Source: Leisingera daeponensis DSM 23529
GTDB lineage: Bacteria > Pseudomonadota > Alphaproteobacteria > Rhodobacterales > Rhodobacteraceae
Direction: 5' to 3'
NCBI RefSeq assembly: GCF_000473145.1
Contig: NZ_KI421500.1
Span: forward strand, 2,133,725 to 2,197,724
Length of the DNA: 64,000 nt
The notes under the pieces are model-generated. The model was not told the origin of the DNA, searched no databases, and worked only from the letters and a program-made list of their open reading frames with translations. This document shows positions 35,361-42,280 of this stretch, one piece after another; positions within the stretch are counted from its first letter, which is position 1; every line of letters starts with the position of its first letter. The translations under genes were made by a program, and so were the position numbers.

Positions 35361-36233
35361 TCAGGGCAGCAGCCGCGGCCACAGCGCGGCATTCTCGCGG
35401 GCAAATGCGCCCAGATGGCCGATTGCCTTCAGCCCCAGATCCCCCGGCGCCAGAACCGTGCGGCGCTGGTTTGCGCCGCCAAAAACTTCTCCCAGCCGCC
35501 AGACAGCCGGCGGCGGCACGACGTCGTCATCCGCCAGCGCAAACAAATCCACCGGGATTCCGGTCTCTGCCCAGCGGGGCAGCGGCAGGCTTTGGCCCGT
35601 CTCCGGCAGATAGCTGCCCCGGGTGGTGCACCAGCGCCGCCATTGCCAGTAAACCCCCGCCGGCAAATCGGCCCCGAACCCCACCGCGCGCCCGGGAAGA
35701 TACCCCACGGCACGGACCGCCAGCGGCACATGGCCGAACCAGAAAGCCAGCGCCAGCGCGCGGTAGGGCCAGGGATGATCGTGGTGATGCACCAAGCCGC
35801 CCGCAACCACGATCATGCGGGCGACGTCCTCAAGATCATTCTGCAAGGGCATCAGCATTGCCCCCAGAGAATGGCCGATCACCCACAACGGCACGCCCGC
35901 ATATCGCCGCCGCATTTCGGCCCGGGCGGCGGGCTGATCACCCAGCGCCCAATCGGCCATCGTGACCTTGGACCGGCGCGGATGGCCCCGCGCCGAGTCC
36001 CCGAAATCCGTGTAGTCATAGGTCAGGCAGGCAATCTGCTGCTCCGCCGCCAGCCAGCGCGCGAAATGCCGGTAACACCGCTGCGGCACTCCGGTTGCGC
36101 CATTCAGCACCACCGCTGCCCGCGCTGCCCCGCCCGGGCGGTACAGCCGCCCCGCCAGCACGGCCTCCCCGGACGCAAAGCGCAGTTCTTCCTCCCGGAT
36201 ACCGGCGGTATGTTCTGCGTGTCTGTCCAGCAT
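35361..36233 (-). CDS. Alpha/beta hydrolase (serine hydrolase, S33-like)
   Basis: This 290-residue protein has the nucleophile elbow VIGHSLGAML at about residues 118-127, an oxyanion segment VVLNGATGVPQRCYRHFARWL near residue 40, and acid/base candidates in LFALADDDVVPP and IGHLGAFAREN. No signal peptide is seen. The divergent TetR gene and the twin palindromes between them suggest the hydrolase is repressed by that regulator. The substrate is unknown. Confidence 0.86.
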   Translation of the reverse strand: MLDRHAEHTAGIREEELRFASGEAVLAGRLYRPGGAARAAVVLNGATGVPQRCYRHFARWLAAEQQIACLTYDYTDFGDSARGHPRRSKVTMADWALGDQPAARAEMRRRYAGVPLWVIGHSLGAMLMPLQNDLEDVARMIVVAGGLVHHHDHPWPYRALALAFWFGHVPLAVRAVGYLPGRAVGFGADLPAGVYWQWRRWCTTRGSYLPETGQSLPLPRWAETGIPVDLFALADDDVVPPPAVWRLGEVFGGANQRRTVLAPGDLGLKAIGHLGAFARENAALWPRLLP

Positions 36234-36243
36234 GGCAGCCCCC

Positions 36244-36284
36244 TAGACCAATTGGTCCACTTCCTGACTGGACCAATTGGTCTA
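36244..36284. promoter_or_regulatory. Twin inverted operator palindromes between hydrolase and TetR genes
   Basis: TAGACCAATTGGTCCA (36244-36259) and its exact inverse TGGACCAATTGGTCTA (36269-36284) share a GACCAATTGGTC palindrome, with centres 25 bp apart. They lie 10 bases before the hydrolase start and 19 bases before the TetR start, an arrangement typical of TetR autoregulation. Confidence 0.85.
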
Positions 36285-36303
36285 ATGCTGTCAAGCTGCC
36301 GCC

Positions 36304-36912
36304 ATGACTGACGTGACGACAGCCGCCCCGCCCGACAGCAGCCAGGCTCCGGCCCCGACCCGGGACCGGCTGATCCGCGCTGCGGCAGATCTGTTCCGCA
36401 ACAAAGGCTACAACGGCACCGGACTGGCGGAACTTCTGGCGGTGGCCCGGGCGCCCAAGGGCTCGCTCTACCACCATTTCCCCAACGGCAAATCCGACGT
36501 TGCGCTGGCCGCGTCCACCTGGGCGTCGGACCAGATGCTGGCACTGATCGACGCCGCCTTCTACCCTGCGCCCAGCTTTCAGGCCGGGGCCAAAACGGTC
36601 TGCTACAAACTGGCGAAACTCTTTGACAAACAAGGCAAGTGGAGCGGCTGCCCGGTCTCCGCAACCCTGTTCGCCGGGCCGGAGAACGACGCCTTCCGCC
36701 AGCACGCCGCAGATCTGTTCGAGAGCTGGATTGCCGCCACCGCCCGCCACGCCCAGCGCCTGGGCCTGCCGCAGGATGAGGCCAGCGCAGCGGCGGAGAA
36801 TTTCTATATCCTGCTGCAGGGCGGCTGGCAGCTGGCGCGGGTGCGGCGGGACTCGGATGTCATACGTGCCCTGCACACCCAGATGCAAATTCCGCCGCAG
36901 AAAACCGATTGA
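36304..36912 (+). CDS. TetR/AcrR-family transcriptional regulator (LmrA/YxaF-like)
   Basis: This 202-residue regulator has a TetR helix-turn-helix at about residues 18-65: RDRLIRAAADLFRNKGYNG, then VARAPKGSLYHHFPNGKSD, where the APKGSLYHHFPxGK pattern is typical of the LmrA/YxaF branch. The C-terminal ligand domain includes GCPVSATLFAG. The neighbouring palindromes GACCAATTGGTC are the likely operators, so it probably represses itself and the divergent hydrolase. The inducer is unknown. Confidence 0.9.
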   Translation: MTDVTTAAPPDSSQAPAPTRDRLIRAAADLFRNKGYNGTGLAELLAVARAPKGSLYHHFPNGKSDVALAASTWASDQMLALIDAAFYPAPSFQAGAKTVCYKLAKLFDKQGKWSGCPVSATLFAGPENDAFRQHAADLFESWIAATARHAQRLGLPQDEASAAAENFYILLQGGWQLARVRRDSDVIRALHTQMQIPPQKTD

Positions 36913-36937
36913 CGACTCACGGAACCAGCCGCTACCG

Positions 36938-37140
36938 CTTGTGGTGATGGTTCCCGTGCCACAGAATCTTGTGTCCGGGATGAAAAGGGAACACGGTGCG
37001 GCCCCGCCCCAGGCAAGGCCAATTCCGCGACTGCCCCCGCAACTGTAAGCGGCGAGCGACCCCGATAGAGCCACTGGCCCGTAAAGAGGCCGGGAAGGAT
37101 CGGGACAGCGACGACCCGCAAGTCAGGAGACCTGCCATCG
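36938..37140 (+). promoter_or_regulatory. Cobalamin (B12) riboswitch
   Basis: The leader carries the hallmark elements in order: GATGAAAAGGGAACACGGTGCG (36979-37000, given for position), ACTGCCCCCGCAACTGTAAGCG at 37028-37049, GCCACTGGCCC with GGCCGGGAAGG, and the B12 box AGTCAGGAGACCTGCC at 37121-37136. It binds adenosylcobalamin-type ligands and normally shuts expression off. A short GCGGG/CCCGC hairpin followed by TTTCTC at 37192-37210 may be part of the expression platform. The only gene downstream is the Cys-rich protein at 37261. Confidence 0.96.
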
Positions 37141-37260
37141 AATGTGAAACTCGAACCCGGGCGGGGTGTCCGGACAGGGTCTGATGGCACCGCGGGACTC
37201 CCGCTTTCTCATCCGGTCTCTTGATCTTTTGCCCCCGCACCACGCGCGGAGGGCGCAAAT

Positions 37261-37665
37261 ATGATGTGGACGGACACAACGCATTTCTATGCGGCGACGG
37301 ATTGCAAGTATCTGGGGCGCCCCTGCCCTGCAGCTGAGCGGATGATCGGCAAGCTGGCCGAGGCAATGACCAAGGCCAAGCCCCTGACCCAGGAGGATTT
37401 CGAGATCACCGGCACCACCGCGCTGGACGGCTGCCCGCGCAATTGCCCGGCGCAGTTCGCCGCCAGCCATGACCGGATCCGCCTGTTCTGCGGCGTTGGC
37501 GAGGACGCCCCGCGCGAGGGCCTCGACCGCTTTGCCGATGCCATCCTCAACTGCAACGGCACCGGCTTTGCGGCGTCCAGACTGGACGCCCGCCCCTGCG
37601 CGCTGATGGAGGCGCTGCCGAAGACAGCGGAGGCGCGGCAGGCTGAGCAGATGATAGCGTTCTGA
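37261..37665 (+). CDS. Cys-rich putative metal-binding protein (DUF1636-like) under B12 riboswitch control
   Basis: This 134-residue cytoplasmic protein has seven Cys (15, 22, 58, 62, 77, 98, 113). ATDCKYLGRPCP at the N-terminus and DGCPRNCPAQFAASHDRIRLFCGVG in the middle resemble the paired Cys of DUF1636 metal-binding proteins, which are often found with cobalamin genes in alphaproteobacteria. A GGAGGG lies 7 bases upstream of the start. The riboswitch implies a role in cobalt or corrinoid supply, or in a B12-independent substitute. It appears monocistronic: a hairpin follows at 37706. Confidence 0.75.
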   Translation: MMWTDTTHFYAATDCKYLGRPCPAAERMIGKLAEAMTKAKPLTQEDFEITGTTALDGCPRNCPAQFAASHDRIRLFCGVGEDAPREGLDRFADAILNCNGTGFAASRLDARPCALMEALPKTAEARQAEQMIAF

Positions 37666-37705
37666 GCGCAAATTCGCCTGTGCTCTATGGACTGCGCCCG
37701 AACCT

Positions 37706-37735
37706 GTGAGGGGGCGCATGCGCCCTCACGTTTTG
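37706..37735 (+). terminator. Probable terminator after the riboswitch-controlled gene
   Basis: GTGAG-GG-GGCGC and GCGCC-CTCAC arms, with a two-base bulge, are followed by GTTTTG. It lies 40 bases after the stop codon. Confidence 0.6.
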
Positions 37736-37822
37736 CCGGAGGCAAACCTGCGGTTTGGCGGGAGGATCGGTTTCAGCCCGGACCACGGGCCGGGCGAAAG
37801 CAGGTTTGGGTGGCCCAGCGAT

Positions 37823-38365
37823 CTATCCTGCCACCTGCGCCGCACAGGCCCAATCCAGCTGCGCCTCAGTCTCCACCGCACAGGGCCGGACCGCCCGCAG
37901 CCGCGCCAGCGCCAGCGCAGGATCCTCGCCGCATTCGATCATCAGCCGCAGCACCGCCATGCCCGACCGCCCGCAGCCGCCCTTGCAATGCACCAGCACC
38001 CGGCCGCCGCCCGCCAGCGCCTGCCGTGCCGACTGGCTGGCCGCAGGCCATTTCGCGGCCACCGCAGGCGGCGGCACCTGGAAATCCGGCACAGGCAGAT
38101 GCACCCAGCGGCAGGCCATGCTCTGGATATCCACCCCCAGCCGCGGCGCCCCGGCGGCCACGTGCTCGGCCTCCGTGGTCATTGAGAACACCAGCCCCGG
38201 CTTCCATTGATAAATCTGGATCAGGTCGCCCCGGTAATCGCCCTCCGCGCCGGGCAGCCGGCACAGCGCCAGAATTCCGCCGCCCGCAGACAGCGCGTGG
38301 ATGGTCAGCCCGGCCGGCGCCGCCGTGTCCGGCGCTTCTGGTTCAGAGGTGTCTTCAGATCGCAT
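37823..38365 (-). CDS. Protein-tyrosine / dual-specificity phosphatase-like protein
   Basis: This 180-residue cytoplasmic protein contains the Cys-based phosphatase loop VHCKGGCGRSGM, matching H-C-x5-R-S/T, at about residues 132-143. The upstream segments FSMTTEAEH and WVHLPVPDFQVPP fit the general-acid Asp loop of dual-specificity phosphatases. The substrate is unknown. The final region (VRPCAVETEAQLDW) matches the helix that follows the P-loop in this family. Confidence 0.88.
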   Translation of the reverse strand: MRSEDTSEPEAPDTAAPAGLTIHALSAGGGILALCRLPGAEGDYRGDLIQIYQWKPGLVFSMTTEAEHVAAGAPRLGVDIQSMACRWVHLPVPDFQVPPPAVAAKWPAASQSARQALAGGGRVLVHCKGGCGRSGMAVLRLMIECGEDPALALARLRAVRPCAVETEAQLDWACAAQVAG

Positions 38366-38559
38366 ACCGCCTCCTTAGCCGCTGCGTCCCTGCTGTCCCC
38401 CGCGTTGCCCCGCCCCTGCAGCCTAGCCGTTAACCGGGCAATGCCAAAGCCCTTTTACGGCCCCGGATTGCGCCCTTCTGCGGTGGACGAACGGGCTGCG
38501 CTTCAATACCCTGCGCGCAACGCGGGACGCCCCGCAATCCGAATCCGGCACGAGAGATC

Positions 38560-40365
38560 ATGAACGACATCCCCAGCGGCACAACCGGCGGCACCGGCCA
38601 ATCCCAGTATCAGGTTCTGGCCCGCAAATACCGGCCCGAAACCTTTGCCGATCTGGTGGGCCAGGACGCGATGGTGCGGACTCTGAAAAATGCCTTTGCC
38701 GCCGACCGGATCGCCCAGGCCTTTATCATGACCGGCATCCGCGGCACCGGCAAAACCACCACCGCGCGGATCATCGCCAAGGGCATGAACTGCGTCGGCG
38801 AGGACGGCCAGGGCGGCCCCACCACCGATCCTTGCGGCAAATGCGAGCATTGCACGGCGATCATGGAAGGCCGCCATGTCGACGTGATGGAGATGGACGC
38901 GGCCTCCCGCACCGGCGTCAATGACATCCGCGAGATCATCGACTCGGTGCAGTACCGCGCCGCCTCCGCCCGCTACAAGATCTATATCATCGACGAGGTC
39001 CACATGCTGTCGACCTCCGCCTTCAACGCCTTGCTGAAGACGCTGGAGGAGCCGCCCGCGCATGTGAAGTTCATCTTCGCCACCACCGAAATCCGCAAGG
39101 TACCGGTGACGGTGCTGTCGCGCTGCCAGCGCTTCGACCTGCGCCGGATCGAGCCGGAGGTGATGATTTCCCTGCTGCGCAAGATCGCCACCGCTGAGGG
39201 GGCCCAGATTGCCGACGACGCGCTGGCGCTGATCACCCGCGCTGCCGAAGGCTCTGCCCGGGATGCGACTTCGCTGCTGGACCAGGCGATTTCCCACGGC
39301 GCGGGGGAGACCACGGCGGACCAGGTCCGCGCCATGCTGGGCCTTGCCGACCGCGGCCGGGTGCTGGACCTGATGGACATGATCCTGCGCGGCGATGCGG
39401 CGGCGGCACTGACCGAACTCAGCGCGCAATACGCCGAAGGCGCCGACCCGCTGGCGGTGCTGCGCGACTTGGCGGAGATCACCCATTGGGTCTCGGTGGT
39501 GAAGATCACCCCCGATGCGGCAGAGGACCCCACCGTCGGCCCGGACGAACGCGCCCGCGGGCAGGCGATGGCCGACGCGCTGGCGATGCGCGTCCTTACC
39601 CGCATGTGGCAGATGCTGCTGAAAGCGCTTGAGGAAGTCGCCGCCGCCCCGAACGCGATGATGGCGGCGGAAATGGCTGTGATCCGCATCACCCATGTGG
39701 CCGACCTCCCCTCGCCCGAGGAGCTGATCCGCAAACTGCAGGACACCCCGCCCCCGCCGCTGCCGCCATCCGGTCCCGGCGGCGGTGCGCCGATGCAAGG
39801 CATGGGCGCTCCGGCGCTTGGCGTCACTGCACCAGCCAGTGCCCAAGGCGGTCCGGCCGGCGGCGCGCCAATGGCCCGTGGCGGCGGCGGCACGGTGATG
39901 GCGCTGGCGCCGCAGGTCAGCTCCGCGCTGGCCCGCTACCCGAGTTTTGAGCATGTGGTCGAACTGATCCGCACCAACCGCGACGTGAAGCTGCTGGTCG
40001 AGGTCGAAACCGGTGTGCGGCTGGTCTCCTACCAGCCGGGCCGGATCGAATTCACCCCCTCGGTACAGGCGCCGCGTGATCTGGCTGCCCGGCTTGGCTC
40101 GGCGCTGCAGAACTGGACCGGCGCCCGCTGGGTGGTCTCCATCGCGCCGGATGGCGACGCCCCCACGATTGCCGAGGTGCGCGACGCCGCCGAGAACGCC
40201 CTGCGCGAGAAAGCCGCCGCGCATCCTCTGGTGCAGGCGGTGCTGGAAAGCTTCCCCAAGGCCAAGATCACCCGCATCCGCACGCCGGAGGAACTGGCCG
40301 CCGAAGTTGCCGCCGACGCCCTGCCCGAAGTGGAGGACGAATGGGACCCGTTTGAGGACGGCTGA
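38560..40365 (+). CDS. dnaX: DNA polymerase III subunit gamma/tau
   Basis: This 601-residue clamp-loader ATPase has Walker A GIRGTGKTTTARII near residue 60, a four-Cys zinc module (CVGEDGQGGPTTDPCGKCEHC, condensed), Walker B IIDEVHMLS, the sensor FIFATTEIRKVP and the SRC motif LSRCQRFDLRR. A Pro/Gly-rich linker at about residues 392-445 leads to a C-terminal domain that should bind the polymerase alpha subunit. I saw no obvious slippery A-run for a frameshift product. It is followed by ybaB, the usual dnaX-ybaB-recR arrangement, with a GNAT gene inserted before recR. Confidence 0.96.
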   Translation: MNDIPSGTTGGTGQSQYQVLARKYRPETFADLVGQDAMVRTLKNAFAADRIAQAFIMTGIRGTGKTTTARIIAKGMNCVGEDGQGGPTTDPCGKCEHCTAIMEGRHVDVMEMDAASRTGVNDIREIIDSVQYRAASARYKIYIIDEVHMLSTSAFNALLKTLEEPPAHVKFIFATTEIRKVPVTVLSRCQRFDLRRIEPEVMISLLRKIATAEGAQIADDALALITRAAEGSARDATSLLDQAISHGAGETTADQVRAMLGLADRGRVLDLMDMILRGDAAAALTELSAQYAEGADPLAVLRDLAEITHWVSVVKITPDAAEDPTVGPDERARGQAMADALAMRVLTRMWQMLLKALEEVAAAPNAMMAAEMAVIRITHVADLPSPEELIRKLQDTPPPPLPPSGPGGGAPMQGMGAPALGVTAPASAQGGPAGGAPMARGGGGTVMALAPQVSSALARYPSFEHVVELIRTNRDVKLLVEVETGVRLVSYQPGRIEFTPSVQAPRDLAARLGSALQNWTGARWVVSIAPDGDAPTIAEVRDAAENALREKAAAHPLVQAVLESFPKAKITRIRTPEELAAEVAADALPEVEDEWDPFEDG

Positions 40366-40564
40366 ACCCTCTCCCCTCGCTTTCGGCTTTTCCAGCCCCG
40401 TTTCAGAATGTTAGCGCAGCGCCTGTGCCGGCGGGGCGCCCGCCCCGTGGGGGCCGGCCGGGCGGAAGGCGGCTAAACTCTTAGCGCAGGACGATCCTCC
40501 CCCTTGTTTCGCGGTCCTGCGCCCCGTATTTGTCCTCCAAACCGGAAATCTCAGGAGAACACAG

Positions 40565-40909
40565 ATGCTCAAAGGTCTCGGCGGTCTTGGCGACATGGCC
40601 AAGATGATGAAATCGGCACAGGAACTGCAAACCAAGATGGCGCAGATGCAGGAAGACCTGCACAACGTCATGGTGACCGGCGAGGCCGGCGCGGGCCTGG
40701 TCAAAGCGACCGCGTCCGCCAAGGGCGACCTGAAAGGTTTGGACATCGACCCGTCGATCTTCAACGGCGACGACAAGGAAGTGGTCGAGGACCTGATCCT
40801 GGCCGCGATCAAGGACGCTCAGGCCAAAGCGGCCGAAAAAGCGCAGGAAGAGATGACCAAGCTGACCGAAAGCATGGGCCTGCCCAAGGACATCAAGCTG
40901 CCGTTCTAA
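40565..40909 (+). CDS. YbaB/EbfC family nucleoid-associated protein
   Basis: This 114-residue DNA-binding protein begins MLKGLGGLGDMAKMMKSAQEL with the usual amphipathic N-terminal helix (ELQTKMAQMQEDL), a beta hairpin domain and a C-terminal helix ending MGLPKDIKLPF. YbaB forms dimers and coats DNA. It lies 199 bases after dnaX, with TCAGGAGAACACAG just before the start. Confidence 0.94.
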   Translation: MLKGLGGLGDMAKMMKSAQELQTKMAQMQEDLHNVMVTGEAGAGLVKATASAKGDLKGLDIDPSIFNGDDKEVVEDLILAAIKDAQAKAAEKAQEEMTKLTESMGLPKDIKLPF

Positions 40910-40929
40910 GCGGCCCGCATATCGTTTGC

Positions 40930-40967
40930 AAAAGGCGGCCCGGCGACCCGGAGCCGCCTTTTCTTTT
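40930..40967. terminator. Rho-independent terminator after ybaB
   Basis: AAAAGGCGGC and GCCGCCTTTT arms surround a GC-rich inner loop, then CTTTTG. It is shared by the converging GNAT gene. Confidence 0.85.
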
Positions 40968-40985
40968 GCCTGCCACAGGCCCGTT

Positions 40986-41489
40986 TCAGCCCGTCTCCAG
41001 CCGGAACTTCAGGAACAGCTGCCCCTGGTACTGGACTTCCCCGGTCTGCACCGCCCCCAGCCGCTCCAGCGGGCGCATGTGGCGCCGCGTCGGCGGCAGC
41101 AGGAAGGTGACAAAGGGGATACGCGGATCCCGGCGGGCAAACGCCAGCGCCTTGCGGGCAATGGCCGGGCCCATTCCAAAACAATCCGCCCGCAGCACCA
41201 GACCGAAATCCCACTCGGTTCCTTCTTTTTGAAACCCGCCCCAGCCAATGTAAGCATCGCCGCGCAGAAACGCCCAATGGCCCAGCCCGTCGCGCCGCCA
41301 GCACGCCTCCTTGGCCGCCACGAAATCCCTGGCAAAGGCTTCGTCCCAGGCCCCTGTCAGCAGCGGCATATGCTCCGCCATCCGCGGGTCGCTCATATGG
41401 CGGGCAATCTCCTGCAGCGGCACCTCCGCCAGCCGGGCAAACCGCAGTTGCGGACCTCCGTTATCCTCCCGCGAAGCGCCGTTTTCCAT
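40986..41489 (-). CDS. GNAT-family N-acetyltransferase
   Basis: This 167-residue protein has the GNAT layout. It opens with LRFARLAEVPLQEIARHM; the middle strand GDAYIGWGGFQ is followed by the acetyl-CoA region near VLRADCFGMGPAIARKALAF, and it ends with a RHMRPLERLGAVQTGEV segment. The Q/R-x-x-G-x-G/A loop is partly diverged (DCFGMGPA). The acceptor is unknown. It is oriented against dnaX-ybaB and recR and interrupts the usual dnaX-ybaB-recR run. Confidence 0.78.
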   Translation of the reverse strand: MENGASREDNGGPQLRFARLAEVPLQEIARHMSDPRMAEHMPLLTGAWDEAFARDFVAAKEACWRRDGLGHWAFLRGDAYIGWGGFQKEGTEWDFGLVLRADCFGMGPAIARKALAFARRDPRIPFVTFLLPPTRRHMRPLERLGAVQTGEVQYQGQLFLKFRLETG

Positions 41490-41623
41490 GCCGCCCCTCC
41501 GTCAGCCATGCCAAGGCATAGCCTGGTCCCGCGGAAAAACAAACCCCGAACATTTTCCCGCCCGGCCCTTGCGCTTCCCTGCCCCGATCAGCCTATATGA
41601 CTGGGAAGAAAAGGGCCCGCGGC

Positions 41624-42223
41624 ATGATCAAGAACTCCAACAGCGAAATTGAAGACCTGATTGCCCTGATGGCCAAGCTGCCGGGGCTGGGGCCGCGCTC
41701 GGCCCGGCGCGCTGTGCTGCACCTGATCCGCAAGCGGGCGCTGCTGCTGACACCCCTGGCCGACGTGATGAGCGAGGTCGCTGCGACGGCCCGCGAATGC
41801 CTCAACTGCGGCAATGCCGGCACCACCGAGATCTGCCCGATCTGCACCGACGAACGGCGCGCCAATGGCGAGTTGTGCGTGGTCGAGGATGTCGCCGACC
41901 TCTGGGCGATGGAGCGCGCGGGCGTGTTCAAAGGCCGCTATCATGTGCTGGGCGGCACCTTGTCGGCACTGGACGCGGTCGGGCCGGAAGATCTGCGTAT
42001 CCCGCGGCTGGTGGACCGGGTTGCCACCGAAGGCGTCAGCGAGGTGATCCTGGCCTTGAATGCCACCATCGACGGCCAGACCACCGCCCATTACATCGCC
42101 GACCAGTTGCAGGGACAGGTGAAACTGACCTCGCTGGCGCAGGGCGTGCCGATCGGCGGCGAGCTGGATTATCTGGACGACGGCACCATCTCCGCGGCTC
42201 TCAGCGCACGCAAGGAAATCTGA
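41624..42223 (+). CDS. recR: Recombination mediator protein RecR
   Basis: This protein of 199 residues acts with RecF and RecO to load RecA on gapped DNA. It has the helix-hairpin-helix [20 protein letters not shown], a four-Cys zinc finger [16 protein letters not shown] and a Toprim domain starting [18 protein letters not shown] with [17 protein letters not shown]. An in-frame ATG at 41597 would add nine residues (MTGKKRARG). The ATG at 41624 gives the usual length and is preferred. Confidence 0.95.
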   Translation: MIKNSNSEIEDLIALMAKLPGLGPRSARRAVLHLIRKRALLLTPLADVMSEVAATARECLNCGNAGTTEICPICTDERRANGELCVVEDVADLWAMERAGVFKGRYHVLGGTLSALDAVGPEDLRIPRLVDRVATEGVSEVILALNATIDGQTTAHYIADQLQGQVKLTSLAQGVPIGGELDYLDDGTISAALSARKEI

Positions 42224-42280
42224 CGGCGCGCCCGGGGCGCAACCGCGCCGCGCGCCAGCGCAGACCGGCCCCGGCCCTGC

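Noticed and set aside
38503..40224. A 573-residue open frame on the minus strand
   Set aside because: Antisense to dnaX.
38560..40365. Possible programmed frameshift in dnaX
   Set aside because: I could not find an A-AAA-AAG-type slippery run with a following stop in the -1 frame; the long product alone is supported.
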